Source: Verrucomicrobiota bacterium
GTDB lineage: Bacteria > Verrucomicrobiota > Verrucomicrobiia > CAIQCK01
Assembly (NCBI GenBank): GCA_016222825.1
Contig: JACRQF010000011.1
Coordinates: 62,001-126,000 of the forward strand
Direction: 5' to 3'
Length of the DNA: 64,000 bases
Made by a program: the position numbers and the translations under genes
The notes under the pieces: model-generated
Seen by the model: only the letters and a program-made list of their open reading frames with translations
The model's database searches: none
Told to the model about the DNA's origin: nothing
Part shown: one piece after another, positions 52,946 through 61,071 of the stretch
Numbering within the stretch: position 1 is the stretch's first letter
Layout of the letters: every line of letters starts with the position of its first letter

Positions 52946-53345
52946 ATTATCAATCACTCGTCACTCGTTCGGCGAGGATTCCAGCTCTGGAGGCTGTTTT
53001 TGATCTAACTTGCGTTTGGAGCGTGTTTTGTGACGTTGAACGGGCGTTTTCTGGCTGTTTTTGACCACTTTCTCAGGCTCAGGACGCGCTTTTTTCGCTT
53101 GGAGCGCGCTTTTTTTGGCTGGAGCGCGCTTTGTCGGAGGAAAAGCACGCTCCAAGAGGCTTGGAGCGGACGGTTATCGGTTGAAAGGCCGTCATGGGCG
53201 CGGGGTTGGAGTCACCGGTGCTGCAATCGGCCAGCAGCCTGCGGAGGCGGGTGGCTTCCTTGGCGGCGGGCCGACCCGCGTGCGGCGCAATCTCAGCCGT
53301 AGCCATGAAGTTGCGAGCAAGCCCGAAGGGCGTGGACATGAATAG
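52946..53345. other. Intergenic DNA with a GGAGCGCGCTTTTTT-type tandem repeat
   Basis: Between about 53083 and 53140 the word GGAGCGCGCTTTTTT recurs about three times with a degenerate fourth. Read on the minus strand, 52961-53155 would encode a 64-residue lysine-rich peptide (KRAPAKKSALQAKKARPEPEK) like histone H1 tails; with no ribosome-binding site and a repeat origin I do not call it a gene. I see nothing else to 53345. Confidence 0.4.
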
Positions 53346-53512
53346 CCGTGGGTGAAACCCACGGACAACCAAGCAAGGCCGGTCGAACCCCGTGAGGGGT
53401 TCAATCGTAGCGGTGGGACATGGATCAGTGACCAAGCGGCTGCTTGAACCCCGTTGGGGTTCAGGCCGCTCTTCGTTCAAACATTCCTCGTGTTTCAGCC
53501 CTTCGGGCTGAA
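53346..53512. repeat. Cluster of four different short palindromes
   Basis: CCGTGGGTGAAACCCACGG (53346), GAACCCCGTGAGGGGTTC (53385), GAACCCCGTTGGGGTTC (53446) and TTCAGCCCTTCGGGCTGAA (53494). The second and third are versions of one unit. They resemble REP-type repeats that accumulate between genes. Confidence 0.7.
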
Positions 53513-53657
53513 GTTGAACTGCATGGTTGCGGCTCAGGCCAGAGCCGGTTTGGCGCGCCGCCCAAGCCGCTCCTGAAACGAAACCCACGCCCCTTCGCCC
53601 GGGGCGCAACCTGCCTCTTGCGCGGCGGCGGGGCTTTGGCTATTGTCGCCGCACTTT

Positions 53658-54761
53658 ATGAACAGAGATCACGTCAAACTTTTCATTCCGGGACCGATTG
53701 AAGTCAGCGAGAAGACCTTTCGGGCGATGGGCAAGCCGATGATCGGCCATCGCGGCCAGGGCTTTCAGGACCTCTACGCGGCCATGCAGCCGAAGCTCCA
53801 GCAATTGCTCTACACGAAGAATCCCGTGTTCCTCAGCACTTCCAGCGCGTGGGGCGTGATGGAAGCCGCCGTGCGCAACCTCTCGGTCAAGCGCGTGCTG
53901 AACTGCTGCTGCGGGGCGTTCAGCGACAAGTGGAACGATGTCTCGCTGCGTTGCGGCAAGGAGGCCGACGCGTTGAAGGTGGCGTGGGGCGATCCGATCC
54001 TGCCGGAGATGATCCGCGAGAAGCTCGCCATGGGCCGTTACGACGCGATGACGCTCATCCACAACGAAACCTCGACCGGCGTGATGAACCCGCTGTCGTC
54101 CATTGCCGAGGTGATGAAGCAGTTCCCGGACGTGATGTTCATCGTGGACAGCGTCAGCTCGATGAGCGGCGTGAAGATCGAGATGGACGCGCTGGGCATT
54201 GACGTGCTGCTGGCGGGGATGCAGAAGGCGTTCGCGCTGCCGCCGGGCTTGGCGGTGTTCGGCGTGAGCGCGCGGGCGCTCAAGCGCGCGGAGTCGGTGC
54301 CGGGCCGCGGCTATTATTTCGATTTCCTGGAGTTCAAGGCGAACCACGACAAGAACATGACGCCGAGCACGCCGGTGATCCCGCTCATCTACGCGCTGGC
54401 GGCCAAGCTCGATGACATCTTTGCGGAAGGACTCGACGCGCGTTTCGCTCGTCACCAGAAGCTCGCCGGGATGGTGCGCGGCTGGGGCGCACGCAACGGC
54501 ATCGAGCTGCTGCCCGCGCCGGCGTATCAGTCCATCACACTGAGCTGCTTCGACAACGGCGCGCGCGCCAGCGGCAAGGGCCGGAAGATTGACGTGGCGA
54601 AGTTCCAGAAGACGCTCAAGGAGCGGCACAAGATTTTGATTGATGGCGGCTACGGCAAGATCAAGGGCCTGAGCTTCCGCGTCGCTCACATGGGCGACGA
54701 GACGGTGGAGACGATCAACGAATTGATCGGCGCGCTGGACGACAGCCTCAAGGGGCTGTAA
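53658..54761 (+). CDS. Class V aminotransferase (serine/alanine-glyoxylate type)
   Basis: 367 residues. FIPGPIEVSEKTFRAMGKPMIGHRG and the PLP lysine in LLAGMQKAFALPPGLAVFG match the serine-pyruvate/alanine-glyoxylate group. It moves an amino group between a small amino acid and a 2-oxoacid; the exact pair cannot be told. The serine after HNETSTG (substrate binding) is kept. The start at 53658 is preferred since it begins the conserved region; an open frame starts at 53643. It stands alone after a repeat-filled 750-base gap. Confidence 0.88.
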   Translation: MNRDHVKLFIPGPIEVSEKTFRAMGKPMIGHRGQGFQDLYAAMQPKLQQLLYTKNPVFLSTSSAWGVMEAAVRNLSVKRVLNCCCGAFSDKWNDVSLRCGKEADALKVAWGDPILPEMIREKLAMGRYDAMTLIHNETSTGVMNPLSSIAEVMKQFPDVMFIVDSVSSMSGVKIEMDALGIDVLLAGMQKAFALPPGLAVFGVSARALKRAESVPGRGYYFDFLEFKANHDKNMTPSTPVIPLIYALAAKLDDIFAEGLDARFARHQKLAGMVRGWGARNGIELLPAPAYQSITLSCFDNGARASGKGRKIDVAKFQKTLKERHKILIDGGYGKIKGLSFRVAHMGDETVETINELIGALDDSLKGL

Positions 54762-54854
54762 TCCTTCTCGACAGCCATAAGCGGGTGTTTTAGACTGCGG
54801 GCCGGTTTGGAGCGGCCGGCAGCGGCAACACGCAGCGCAACACCTAAGGAACTT

Positions 54855-55181
54855 ATGGTTAATCTCTCTGACATTGTAACCTTTGTTTACGGCGTCGTTG
54901 GATTCGCCATCGGCTGGTTGTGGGGGCGGCACCGCAGCAACGCGGCCAGTTTCATGGCGTCGGTGATTGTCGGGGCCGCGGGCTTCGCGGTGGGCAAAGG
55001 CTTGGAATGGGTCCAGATCCTGACGGAGTCGTGGATTGACAAGCTCGGCCAGAGCTACAAGTTCCTCGGCACGTCGGCCAACGTGCTGGCCAACGTCATT
55101 TGGTGCGCCGTCATCATCGCGATCCCGGCAATCGCGATCGCCGCTTTCAGAAAGACAGACCGTCGCCCCGCCGCCGAGTAG
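54855..55181 (+). CDS. Small membrane protein of unknown function
   Basis: 108 residues with three predicted membrane segments: IVTFVYGVVGFAIGWLWG, FMASVIVGAAGFAVGKGL and VLANVIWCAVIIAIPAIAIAAF. No family recognised. The start at 54855 follows CACCTAAGGAACTT, a good ribosome-binding site. A run-on frame to 54807 lacks one. Confidence 0.7.
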   Translation: MVNLSDIVTFVYGVVGFAIGWLWGRHRSNAASFMASVIVGAAGFAVGKGLEWVQILTESWIDKLGQSYKFLGTSANVLANVIWCAVIIAIPAIAIAAFRKTDRRPAAE

Positions 55182-55240
55182 GAGCCGTCCCGGCGTCCTG
55201 CCACCATCCGCGCTGTCCCCCTCCCCTCGTCGTAAGAAAA

Positions 55241-55276
55241 TCTCCTAGGCCACAATCAGTTTTGCTCCGAGTGTTC
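55241..55276 (+). promoter_or_regulatory. CTAGG-N15-CCG motif upstream of the LuxR-type regulator
   Basis: TCTCCTAGG, 15 bases, CTCCGAGTGT; about 75 bases before the start. Confidence 0.55.
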
Positions 55277-55349
55277 CAACGGGGGCGGATGTGCCAGAGT
55301 TGCAGCGCTTGCAGCCGCTGCGTTTCTGCAAGGCGTGAGAGACATCTTT

Positions 55350-56027
55350 ATGAAGACTGCAACGACGGCATCCGCCGGTATCAAGCGTGCGCGCGTGCTG
55401 GTGGTCGAGGACCATCCAATGCTGCGCAAGGGATTGGTCCAGTGCATCAACGACGAACCCGACCTCGTCGTTTGTGGCGAGGCCGGCACCATCGCGCAGG
55501 CCATGAAGCTGGCGCCCTCGTTGAAGCCCGAAGCCGCCGTCGTGGACATCGGTCTTCCCGACGGTCACGGCCTGGAACTGGTCAAGAGCCTCAAGTCCCT
55601 GCTGCATCAGGTAAAGATCCTGGTGCTGTCCATGCACGAGGAATCGGTCTATGCGGCGCGGGCATTGCAGGCCGGCGCGCACGGCTACATCATGAAGAAA
55701 GAAACGCCGGAGCAGGTGATCGCCGCCCTTCGCCAGGTGATCAAAGGCGAGATCTCCCTCAGCGGGGCGGCGACGGGCAAGTTGCTGACGCGAGCGGTCA
55801 GTCGCAGCCCGGAGGCGCCCCTGACGCCGGAGGAACGGCTCAGCGACCGCGAGTTGGAGGTCTTCGAGTTGATCGGCCAGGGCAAGAGCGCCAAGGCCAT
55901 CGCCGAGCAATTGCGCCTGAGTCCCAAGACCATCTCCGCTTACCGCGAGAACATGAAACTCAAGCTCGGCCTGCGCGACAGCAGTTCGCTGGCCCACCAA
56001 GCCTTTAGCTGGGTGCAGGAGCACTGA
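55350..56027 (+). CDS. NarL/FixJ-family response regulator
   Basis: 225 residues. Receiver: VLVVEDHPMLRKGL (acidic pair E-D), phosphoacceptor in AAVVDIGLPDGHG, lysine in YIMKKETP. Output: LuxR-type helix-turn-helix LSDRELEVFELIGQGKSAKAIAEQLRLSPKTISAYRENMKLKLGL. It binds DNA when phosphorylated. No kinase is adjacent; the nearest sensor-like gene is the kinase-less PAS protein of the kai operon 2.5 kb away. The start at 55350 is preferred over a GTG at 55335. The upstream motif suggests it belongs to the shared regulon. Confidence 0.92.
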   Translation: MKTATTASAGIKRARVLVVEDHPMLRKGLVQCINDEPDLVVCGEAGTIAQAMKLAPSLKPEAAVVDIGLPDGHGLELVKSLKSLLHQVKILVLSMHEESVYAARALQAGAHGYIMKKETPEQVIAALRQVIKGEISLSGAATGKLLTRAVSRSPEAPLTPEERLSDRELEVFELIGQGKSAKAIAEQLRLSPKTISAYRENMKLKLGLRDSSSLAHQAFSWVQEH

Positions 56028-56106
56028 TCCCAAGGCAAGACGGCCGCCCGCCGCGCCGTCCAAGGCCGCAGATCGGGTTTCAACGCCCTCCCCCGCGCTA
56101 GGGATA

Positions 56107-56140
56107 CTCCCTACCTCACAAACGGGTTTGCCCCGATTGT
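56107..56140 (+). promoter_or_regulatory. CTAGG-type motif upstream of the 79-aa gene
   Basis: TCCCTACC, 15 bases, CCCCGATTG. The right half is one of the clearest; the left lacks GG. Confidence 0.5.
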
Positions 56141-56240
56141 CACGCCGCGGCCGGGCGTGCCAACATCCGCGTGACGTAAAACGAGGTGACGCAAACCCGA
56201 CATGAAAACTGCGCGGCCTGACCGGCAAAGGAGAACGACG

Positions 56241-56480
56241 ATGAAGACGCAAACATTGGGACAGACCGATGTTCAAACGACGCCCGCCTACCCCTATCTG
56301 GTCTGGGACAATGACGGCCGCACTCACGGACTCGACGTCACCTACCGGCCGGAGGCGTGGGCGATGTTCTTCGCTGATGATGTCCGCGGTGGCGCGCTCG
56401 CGATCCTCACCGCGCGCGAAACATGGCCGCAATCACCTTGCGGGCCAAACGCTGATTGCCAGAAGCCCGAAGCGTCGTGA
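56241..56480 (+). CDS. Small hypothetical protein
   Basis: 79 residues, acidic, with LVWDNDGRTHGLDVTYRPEAWAMFFADDV and two cysteines near the end (SPCGPNADCQ). No family recognised. AAAGGAGAACGACG gives a textbook ribosome-binding site for 56241; an in-frame ATG at 56202 is less likely. It lies between two genes with stress-type features and has the shared upstream motif. Confidence 0.6.
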   Translation: MKTQTLGQTDVQTTPAYPYLVWDNDGRTHGLDVTYRPEAWAMFFADDVRGGALAILTARETWPQSPCGPNADCQKPEAS

Positions 56481-56622
56481 AGGCGCGGCGGCAAGCCGAA
56501 CTCCGGCTTCTTCTCCCCCACAACGCAACCGCCCCCATCGCGCGCCGCGCTCGCAAGGGTGGGCTCCCCAAGTTTACGACGAGCCTTTCTACCAACTGCG
56601 CCGGCCCCCCTCTTCCCGATCG

Positions 56623-57501
56623 CTATTGGAGCGTTGTCTTTGACAGCGCACTGGACCACGCCGTGGGTCCATCGTCATTCAACGCCTGCACCCGGTAGAG
56701 GTATTTGGTCCCCGGAGTCAAACCGGAGTCCTGAACCGCGGTCGCGCTGCCCGGAGTTTGCACAATCTGCGTCCAAGTCGCGCCGCCGTCGGAACTCCGT
56801 TGCACGCGGAATCCCTGGCTGGCGCCATTGAAGCTCCAAGCGATGCTGATGGATGTGCGCTGCGTCGTTGCAGCCCTCAGGTTGGTCGGCACGGTGGCAG
56901 TAGCCCGAACCGCTGGCGGCGCACTGGAACCGACCGAACCCGCTGCCCGGCCAAGGGAAGCCACCTGCATGGGGCGTCCCGCAGCGGGGAGCCGCGCCCG
57001 CAAAGCCGCGGCGTCCCCGGCATTCTGAAACGCTGCCGGCCCGGCAACCCCCGCCCGAACCGCCGCCGGCTTGGGGGAGGCCGCCCGCACGGGCCGTCCA
57101 GCGGCGGCTGGCGATTCCCGCAAGGCGGTCGCATCTCCATTGTTCTGGACCGCCGCCGGCGCGGCAGGACCGGCCGGACTCGCCGCCGGCATGAAGAAGG
57201 TGGCTTTAACGGGTTGTCCAGCGGCGGCCATCCGCGCGTGCCGGGCGGCGGCGGCCTCCAGCGCCGCCGCTCCCTCGGCGTCAATCTGCGCCTGACCCTG
57301 ATCTGCCCCCCAAAGGAGGACGGCCGCGATGGCGCCCAAGAAGACAACGCCTCTCTGCGTGTCCGCGTTTTTCTTTTGGCCGACACCATTCTCTGCTGCC
57401 GCGGACTGCGGGTCGGCGCCTGAACATTCTCTCATCGCAGCAACCACCCGGATTCTCGGCTTGATTGACGTATTGTTGGTTTGTGACTTTTGTTCGCTCA
57501 T
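56623..57501 (-). CDS. Secreted or anchored FN3 protein with Ala/Pro-rich repeats
   Basis: 292 residues. A hydrophobic segment (GVVFLGAIAAVLLWGA) at about residue 50 may be a signal or anchor, so the true start could be later (for example 57435). Three imperfect 40-residue Ala/Pro repeats follow, each beginning AAGRPV or similar and containing PAAVQN-GDA-ALR. The C-terminal 90 residues are a fibronectin type III domain (VPTNLRAATTQRTSISIAWSFNGASQGFRVQRS). It is likely extracellular and binding; the function is unknown. A CCTAGG lies at 57568 on its upstream side, but its right half is unclear. Confidence 0.7.
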   Translation of the reverse strand: MSEQKSQTNNTSIKPRIRVVAAMRECSGADPQSAAAENGVGQKKNADTQRGVVFLGAIAAVLLWGADQGQAQIDAEGAAALEAAAARHARMAAAGQPVKATFFMPAASPAGPAAPAAVQNNGDATALRESPAAAGRPVRAASPKPAAVRAGVAGPAAFQNAGDAAALRARLPAAGRPMQVASLGRAAGSVGSSAPPAVRATATVPTNLRAATTQRTSISIAWSFNGASQGFRVQRSSDGGATWTQIVQTPGSATAVQDSGLTPGTKYLYRVQALNDDGPTAWSSALSKTTLQ

Positions 57502-57666
57502 GACGCCCTACTCTCCGCGCGCATCCAGCGCCCCGCAATGGGGCAATCTCCCCAACAACGTCTAAGGAACATTCCCTAGGGAGGATTCGAGCGCGGGCCA
57601 AGGAGATATGCCTGCACTCGTCTCCCGCCGCCGCCACCAGAGAAATCTCCGATGCGGTTAGGGACC

Positions 57667-57702
57667 GTTCCTAGGATCGTTTCGGCATTAGCCCGTCTGT
57701 TG
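57667..57702 (+). promoter_or_regulatory. CTAGG-N15-CCG motif upstream of the hemerythrin pair
   Basis: CGTTCCTAGG, 15 bases, GCCCGTCTGTTG; about 58 bases before the 57760 start. Confidence 0.55.
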
Positions 57703-57759
57703 CGCCGCGGCCTTTGCGCGTAATCTCTCAGGCACGGTCATGCAGAACCAGGAACACTC

Positions 57760-58248
57760 ATGAAAATTCAAACTGAAGACATTGGCTGGAACCTGAAGCG
57801 GCAGTGCAACGCCGTCATCATCCACGAGGATGCGGCAGCCGAAAGCCGCGCCCGGGTTCTGTGGCAAGCCATCTTCAACGACATGGGGCCGGACATCCCG
57901 TGCGTCGTCACGTATATGACGACCGCGCAGATGGGGAGCATGCTGGTGTGCGAGGGAGCCGGCCAGATTGATATCGTGATCATCTCCGTGCATGATGCCG
58001 TCCGTTGCCTCGCTGGCGGCGCTTGGTGGCTCACCGATTGGCTGAATGCCCAGTCTCGCATGCCGCGCGCGTTGTTCCTGCTCCACGACGGCGACGATGA
58101 CTCCGATGTGGTGCGGGGACTGAGCGCGCTCGCCGAGGGCGCGGGCGTGACCATGTTCAGCCGTGGCCACAGCGAAGTGCCTGGTTTTCCCGCCACCCAC
58201 TCGGTGCCCGATCACATGCCAGCGGAGCAATTCGCCGGCGTGTCATAA
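57760..58248 (+). CDS. Hypothetical protein with receiver-like architecture
   Basis: 162 residues. Alternating strands and helices (CNAVIIHEDAAAESRARVLWQAIF, QIDIVIISVHDAV, RALFLLHDGDDDSDVVRGLSALAEGAGVTMFS) recall a degenerate receiver fold, but the acidic pocket is not clear: HEDA and SVHD replace the DD and D positions. I do not recognise the family. It is 52 bases upstream of the hemerythrin gene and likely co-transcribed from the shared motif. Confidence 0.65.
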   Translation: MKIQTEDIGWNLKRQCNAVIIHEDAAAESRARVLWQAIFNDMGPDIPCVVTYMTTAQMGSMLVCEGAGQIDIVIISVHDAVRCLAGGAWWLTDWLNAQSRMPRALFLLHDGDDDSDVVRGLSALAEGAGVTMFSRGHSEVPGFPATHSVPDHMPAEQFAGVS

Positions 58249-58300
58249 CGAGCAACACCCGCCTGACAACGCCATTTCTTATCGAAACCTGGAACACCCC

Positions 58301-58756
58301 ATGAAAGCCACCGAAGTCTTGGTCAGCCACCACTCTTTTCTTCGCGCACTGTTCGATGAAATCGAGCGTGCAATGCGTGACGTGGACACCTCGGCGGAGA
58401 TCAGCACGTTCGCCTGCATGGTTGAAGCTCTGATGCTTGATCACGCCGAAGCGGAAGAAACCCTTTTGTTTGCCCCCTTGGACAACATGCTCATGGAGAA
58501 AGGCCAGCTTATGCAGCTTTACTCCAACCACCGCGAATGTCTCAGTCTCTTGCAGAAGGCGCAGGAGGCGCGGCCCGTCACAGAAGCCAAAAGCCTCCTG
58601 TTGGTTGCGATGCGCATGCTGCGCGATCACTTCCGCGACGAAGAGCGGAAGATCATCCTGCTGGCCGAAACCACGTTTCAACCCAAGTCGCTCCAGAAAC
58701 TCGGCGACTTGTGGGTGGAGCGGCACGCGCCTTCAGACGAGCAGCTTGCGCGATAA
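58301..58756 (+). CDS. Hemerythrin-domain protein
   Basis: 151 residues, a four-helix bundle with iron-ligand pattern H10/H11 (VSHHSF), H48 and E52 (DHAEAEE), H77 (NHREC) and H110 with E114 (DHFRDEE). Di-iron hemerythrins bind oxygen or sense oxygen, nitric oxide or iron. It is stand-alone, without a signalling domain. The upstream gene may be its partner. Its presence with bacterioferritin under the same motif suggests an iron/oxygen-related regulon (inference). Confidence 0.85.
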   Translation: MKATEVLVSHHSFLRALFDEIERAMRDVDTSAEISTFACMVEALMLDHAEAEETLLFAPLDNMLMEKGQLMQLYSNHRECLSLLQKAQEARPVTEAKSLLLVAMRMLRDHFRDEERKIILLAETTFQPKSLQKLGDLWVERHAPSDEQLAR

Positions 58757-58832
58757 CCCGGCGCCGTTCCGCCGGGGCTGGCAGGGCGCGCCTCTACGCC
58801 GATTCAAGAGAGGCTCGTCGTCGCCGCGTCAG

Positions 58833-59864
58833 TCAGCGGCTGTTGGCATTCCTTCTCGCTCCGAAGTATTGCAGCGCCGTTACCACGCCCAGCACGCCCA
58901 GCGTCTGCGCTACCACCAGCGCCGCGACCCACGCCGGCGCCCACAACAACACCACCGCCCCAAAGCCCAACACCAACGTCAACGAATAGAGCACCATCAC
59001 CGCCGCCACCGGTGACAAGCCCAGCCGCACGAACCGGTGCGAAATGTGGCTCGTGTCGCCGATATACACCGGCGCGCCGCGGCGCCACCGCTGCCACATC
59101 ACCGCCACCAAGTCGAACAGCGGCAGCGCCAGCACGATCAGCGGAATGAGCACTGGCAGCAGCGTCGGACTCGGATCGCGGTGCTGGTAGTAGCTCGGCA
59201 GCAACGCCAATGCGCCCAGAAGAAAACCGGTCAAGTGGCTGCCGCCGTCACCCAGGAATATCTTCGCGCGCGGAAAATTCCACGGCAGGAAGCCGAGCAA
59301 CCCGCCCGCCGTCGCCGCCGCCAGCGTGGCCGCCAGCAACTGATCGTGCGCCATCGCGATGCCGCCGAAAATCAGCGCGCAAATCGCCCCGACGCCGGGA
59401 CAAAGACCGTCCATGTTATCCATGAAGTTCAGCGCGTTCATCACCGTCACCAGCCAGAGCACCGTCAACAACCATTGGATCGCTGGCACGGGAATAAACA
59501 GCGTCACGCGCAACCCGCCGGCAACCGCCACCAACGCGATCAAGAACTGCCCCGCAAGCTTCGGCCCCGCCTTCAGGTCGCGCCGGTCGTCCACCAAACC
59601 CAGCGCCAGCGCCAGCGCCGCGCCGCCAAGAATGCCCGCCAGATGCCGTCCGTCTTCTACCACTACAGCCGGTCCGGCTGCCAACACACCAACCACAACC
59701 GCAGCAAATACCGCCACGCCGCCCAGCAACGGCATCGGCTCAGCATGAATCTTCCGATGCCCCGGATCGTCAAGGAAACCGAACCGGCGCGACACGATCC
59801 GCGCCAGGGGTGTCAAAGCCAACGCCGCGACAGCCGCTATGATAAAACTCAACCACGGTTGCAT
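58833..59864 (-). CDS. MraY/WecA-family undecaprenyl-phosphate glycosyl-1-phosphate transferase
   Basis: 343 residues with about ten membrane segments. Catalytic motifs: NFMDNMDGLCPG (the DD motif), FLGDGGSHLTGFLLG and a C-terminal His-rich loop ISHRFVRLGLS. RKIHAEPMPLLGGVAVF is the usual N-terminal signature. It transfers a sugar phosphate from UDP-sugar onto the lipid carrier at the start of O-antigen, exopolysaccharide or teichoic-type synthesis. It overlaps the GT4 gene by 16 bases, so the pair likely serves one polysaccharide. Confidence 0.93.
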   Translation of the reverse strand: MQPWLSFIIAAVAALALTPLARIVSRRFGFLDDPGHRKIHAEPMPLLGGVAVFAAVVVGVLAAGPAVVVEDGRHLAGILGGAALALALGLVDDRRDLKAGPKLAGQFLIALVAVAGGLRVTLFIPVPAIQWLLTVLWLVTVMNALNFMDNMDGLCPGVGAICALIFGGIAMAHDQLLAATLAAATAGGLLGFLPWNFPRAKIFLGDGGSHLTGFLLGALALLPSYYQHRDPSPTLLPVLIPLIVLALPLFDLVAVMWQRWRRGAPVYIGDTSHISHRFVRLGLSPVAAVMVLYSLTLVLGFGAVVLLWAPAWVAALVVAQTLGVLGVVTALQYFGARRNANSR

Positions 59865-61006
59865 GTTGGAATCAGTGAACGATACAACTCATCAAGACGG
59901 CGCACCATCGTTTCCACGCCAAACTCCTTCAACGCGCGCGCCTGTCCACAGCGGCCCATGCTGGATGCCAGTGCCGGGTCGCGCAACAACCGCCGCACCC
60001 GCTCCGTCAACGCCGCGCCATCTCCCGCCGGTATCAGGAAGCCGCTCTCGCCGTCAACAACAACTTCCGGCGTGCCGTCGAGCGGGTGTGCCACCACCGG
60101 TTTTCCGGCAGCGAGCGCCTGCACCACCGCGCGCGGCAACCCTTCGCGCAACGAGAGATGAACAAGCGCGTCCATGCTCGCCACCCATCGCGGGACTTCC
60201 GCCGGCGGCACCAAGCCCGCGAAGTGAACGCGCCCGCGCAAGCCCGGCTCCGCGGCCCACGCTTCCAGCTTCGCGCGCCACGGCCCGTCGCCGACGAGCA
60301 GGAACTTCGCCTCCGGCAATGCACGCGCCATCTCGAAGAAACTCTCCCATCCCTTCAGTTCAAACAACCGCGCCATCTGCCCGACTATCGGCCCGCCGCC
60401 AAGCCTGGCGCGAAACTCCACATCAGGCGTCGCGCGCGCAAACGCGTCCACGTCAAAGCCGCTTCGGATCGTGACGTAATCCTCCGCGCGCCCGATGCCG
60501 GCGTCCAGATAGAGCCGGCTCATCGCGTCGGCGACCGACACGAAGCGCGTCGTCACCCGCCCGGCGATCTGTTCGGCAAGTCGGAGCGCGGCGTTTGCCA
60601 TCGCGCCTTGAAACGGACCGAACGACGGCCCGTGGATCGTGTGGACAACGACCGGCACGCCAACGGCGCGCGCCGCGAGTCGTCCCAGGAAACCCGCCTT
60701 GCCGCTGTGCGTGTGGACAACGTCGTAACATCCCCGGCGCAACAACCGCGTCAGTTCAACAAACGCCCGCGCGTCGTGACTCGGATTGATCGAGCGGCGG
60801 AGCGCCTTCAGCCAGATCGGCTCCACGCCAGCCTGGCGTGCTTGCTCCAGCAACGAACCCTCCGCCCCCGCCTCCGCTCCGCTGATAAGGTCCACGCACT
60901 CATAGCCGGGCAGCCGTCGCAGGCCGACGACGCTGGCCAGGGTGTTTTCCTGCGCTCCACCAACAATCAACCGGGTGATGACATGACAAACGCGCATTTT
61001 TCGCAT
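59849..61006 (-). CDS. Glycosyltransferase family 4 enzyme
   Basis: 385 residues in two Rossmann halves (GT-B). VCHVITRLIVGGAQENTLASVVGL and DVVHTHSGKAGFLGRLAARAVGVPVVVHTIHG in the acceptor half; FLLVGDGPWR, ALVHLSLREGLPRAVVQALAAGKPVVA and a terminal GTPEVVVDGESGFLIP in the donor half. It adds a sugar from a nucleotide donor onto a growing glycan; donor and acceptor are unknown. It is coupled to the WecA-like gene. Confidence 0.92.
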   Translation of the reverse strand: MRKMRVCHVITRLIVGGAQENTLASVVGLRRLPGYECVDLISGAEAGAEGSLLEQARQAGVEPIWLKALRRSINPSHDARAFVELTRLLRRGCYDVVHTHSGKAGFLGRLAARAVGVPVVVHTIHGPSFGPFQGAMANAALRLAEQIAGRVTTRFVSVADAMSRLYLDAGIGRAEDYVTIRSGFDVDAFARATPDVEFRARLGGGPIVGQMARLFELKGWESFFEMARALPEAKFLLVGDGPWRAKLEAWAAEPGLRGRVHFAGLVPPAEVPRWVASMDALVHLSLREGLPRAVVQALAAGKPVVAHPLDGTPEVVVDGESGFLIPAGDGAALTERVRRLLRDPALASSMGRCGQARALKEFGVETMVRRLDELYRSLIPTCNRG

Positions 61007-61071
61007 GGTAGCCGGCCCCGCTGGTTTCGTATAGCAGGAACACGGGCCGCGGCTATACTCTGCCGCGCGCC

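Noticed and set aside
52961..53155. Lysine-rich 64-residue minus-strand frame resembling a histone tail
   Set aside because: It is generated by the GGAGCGCGCTTTTTT repeats and lacks a ribosome-binding site.
39229..53512. Possible CRISPR array from repeated palindromes
   Set aside because: Units are irregularly spaced, occur in both orientations and lack uniform spacers; no cas genes are present.
57564..57600. CCTAGG upstream of the FN3 gene on the minus strand
   Set aside because: The 15-base spacing leads to GTTGTTGG with no CCG; the left half is a palindrome, so chance is likely.
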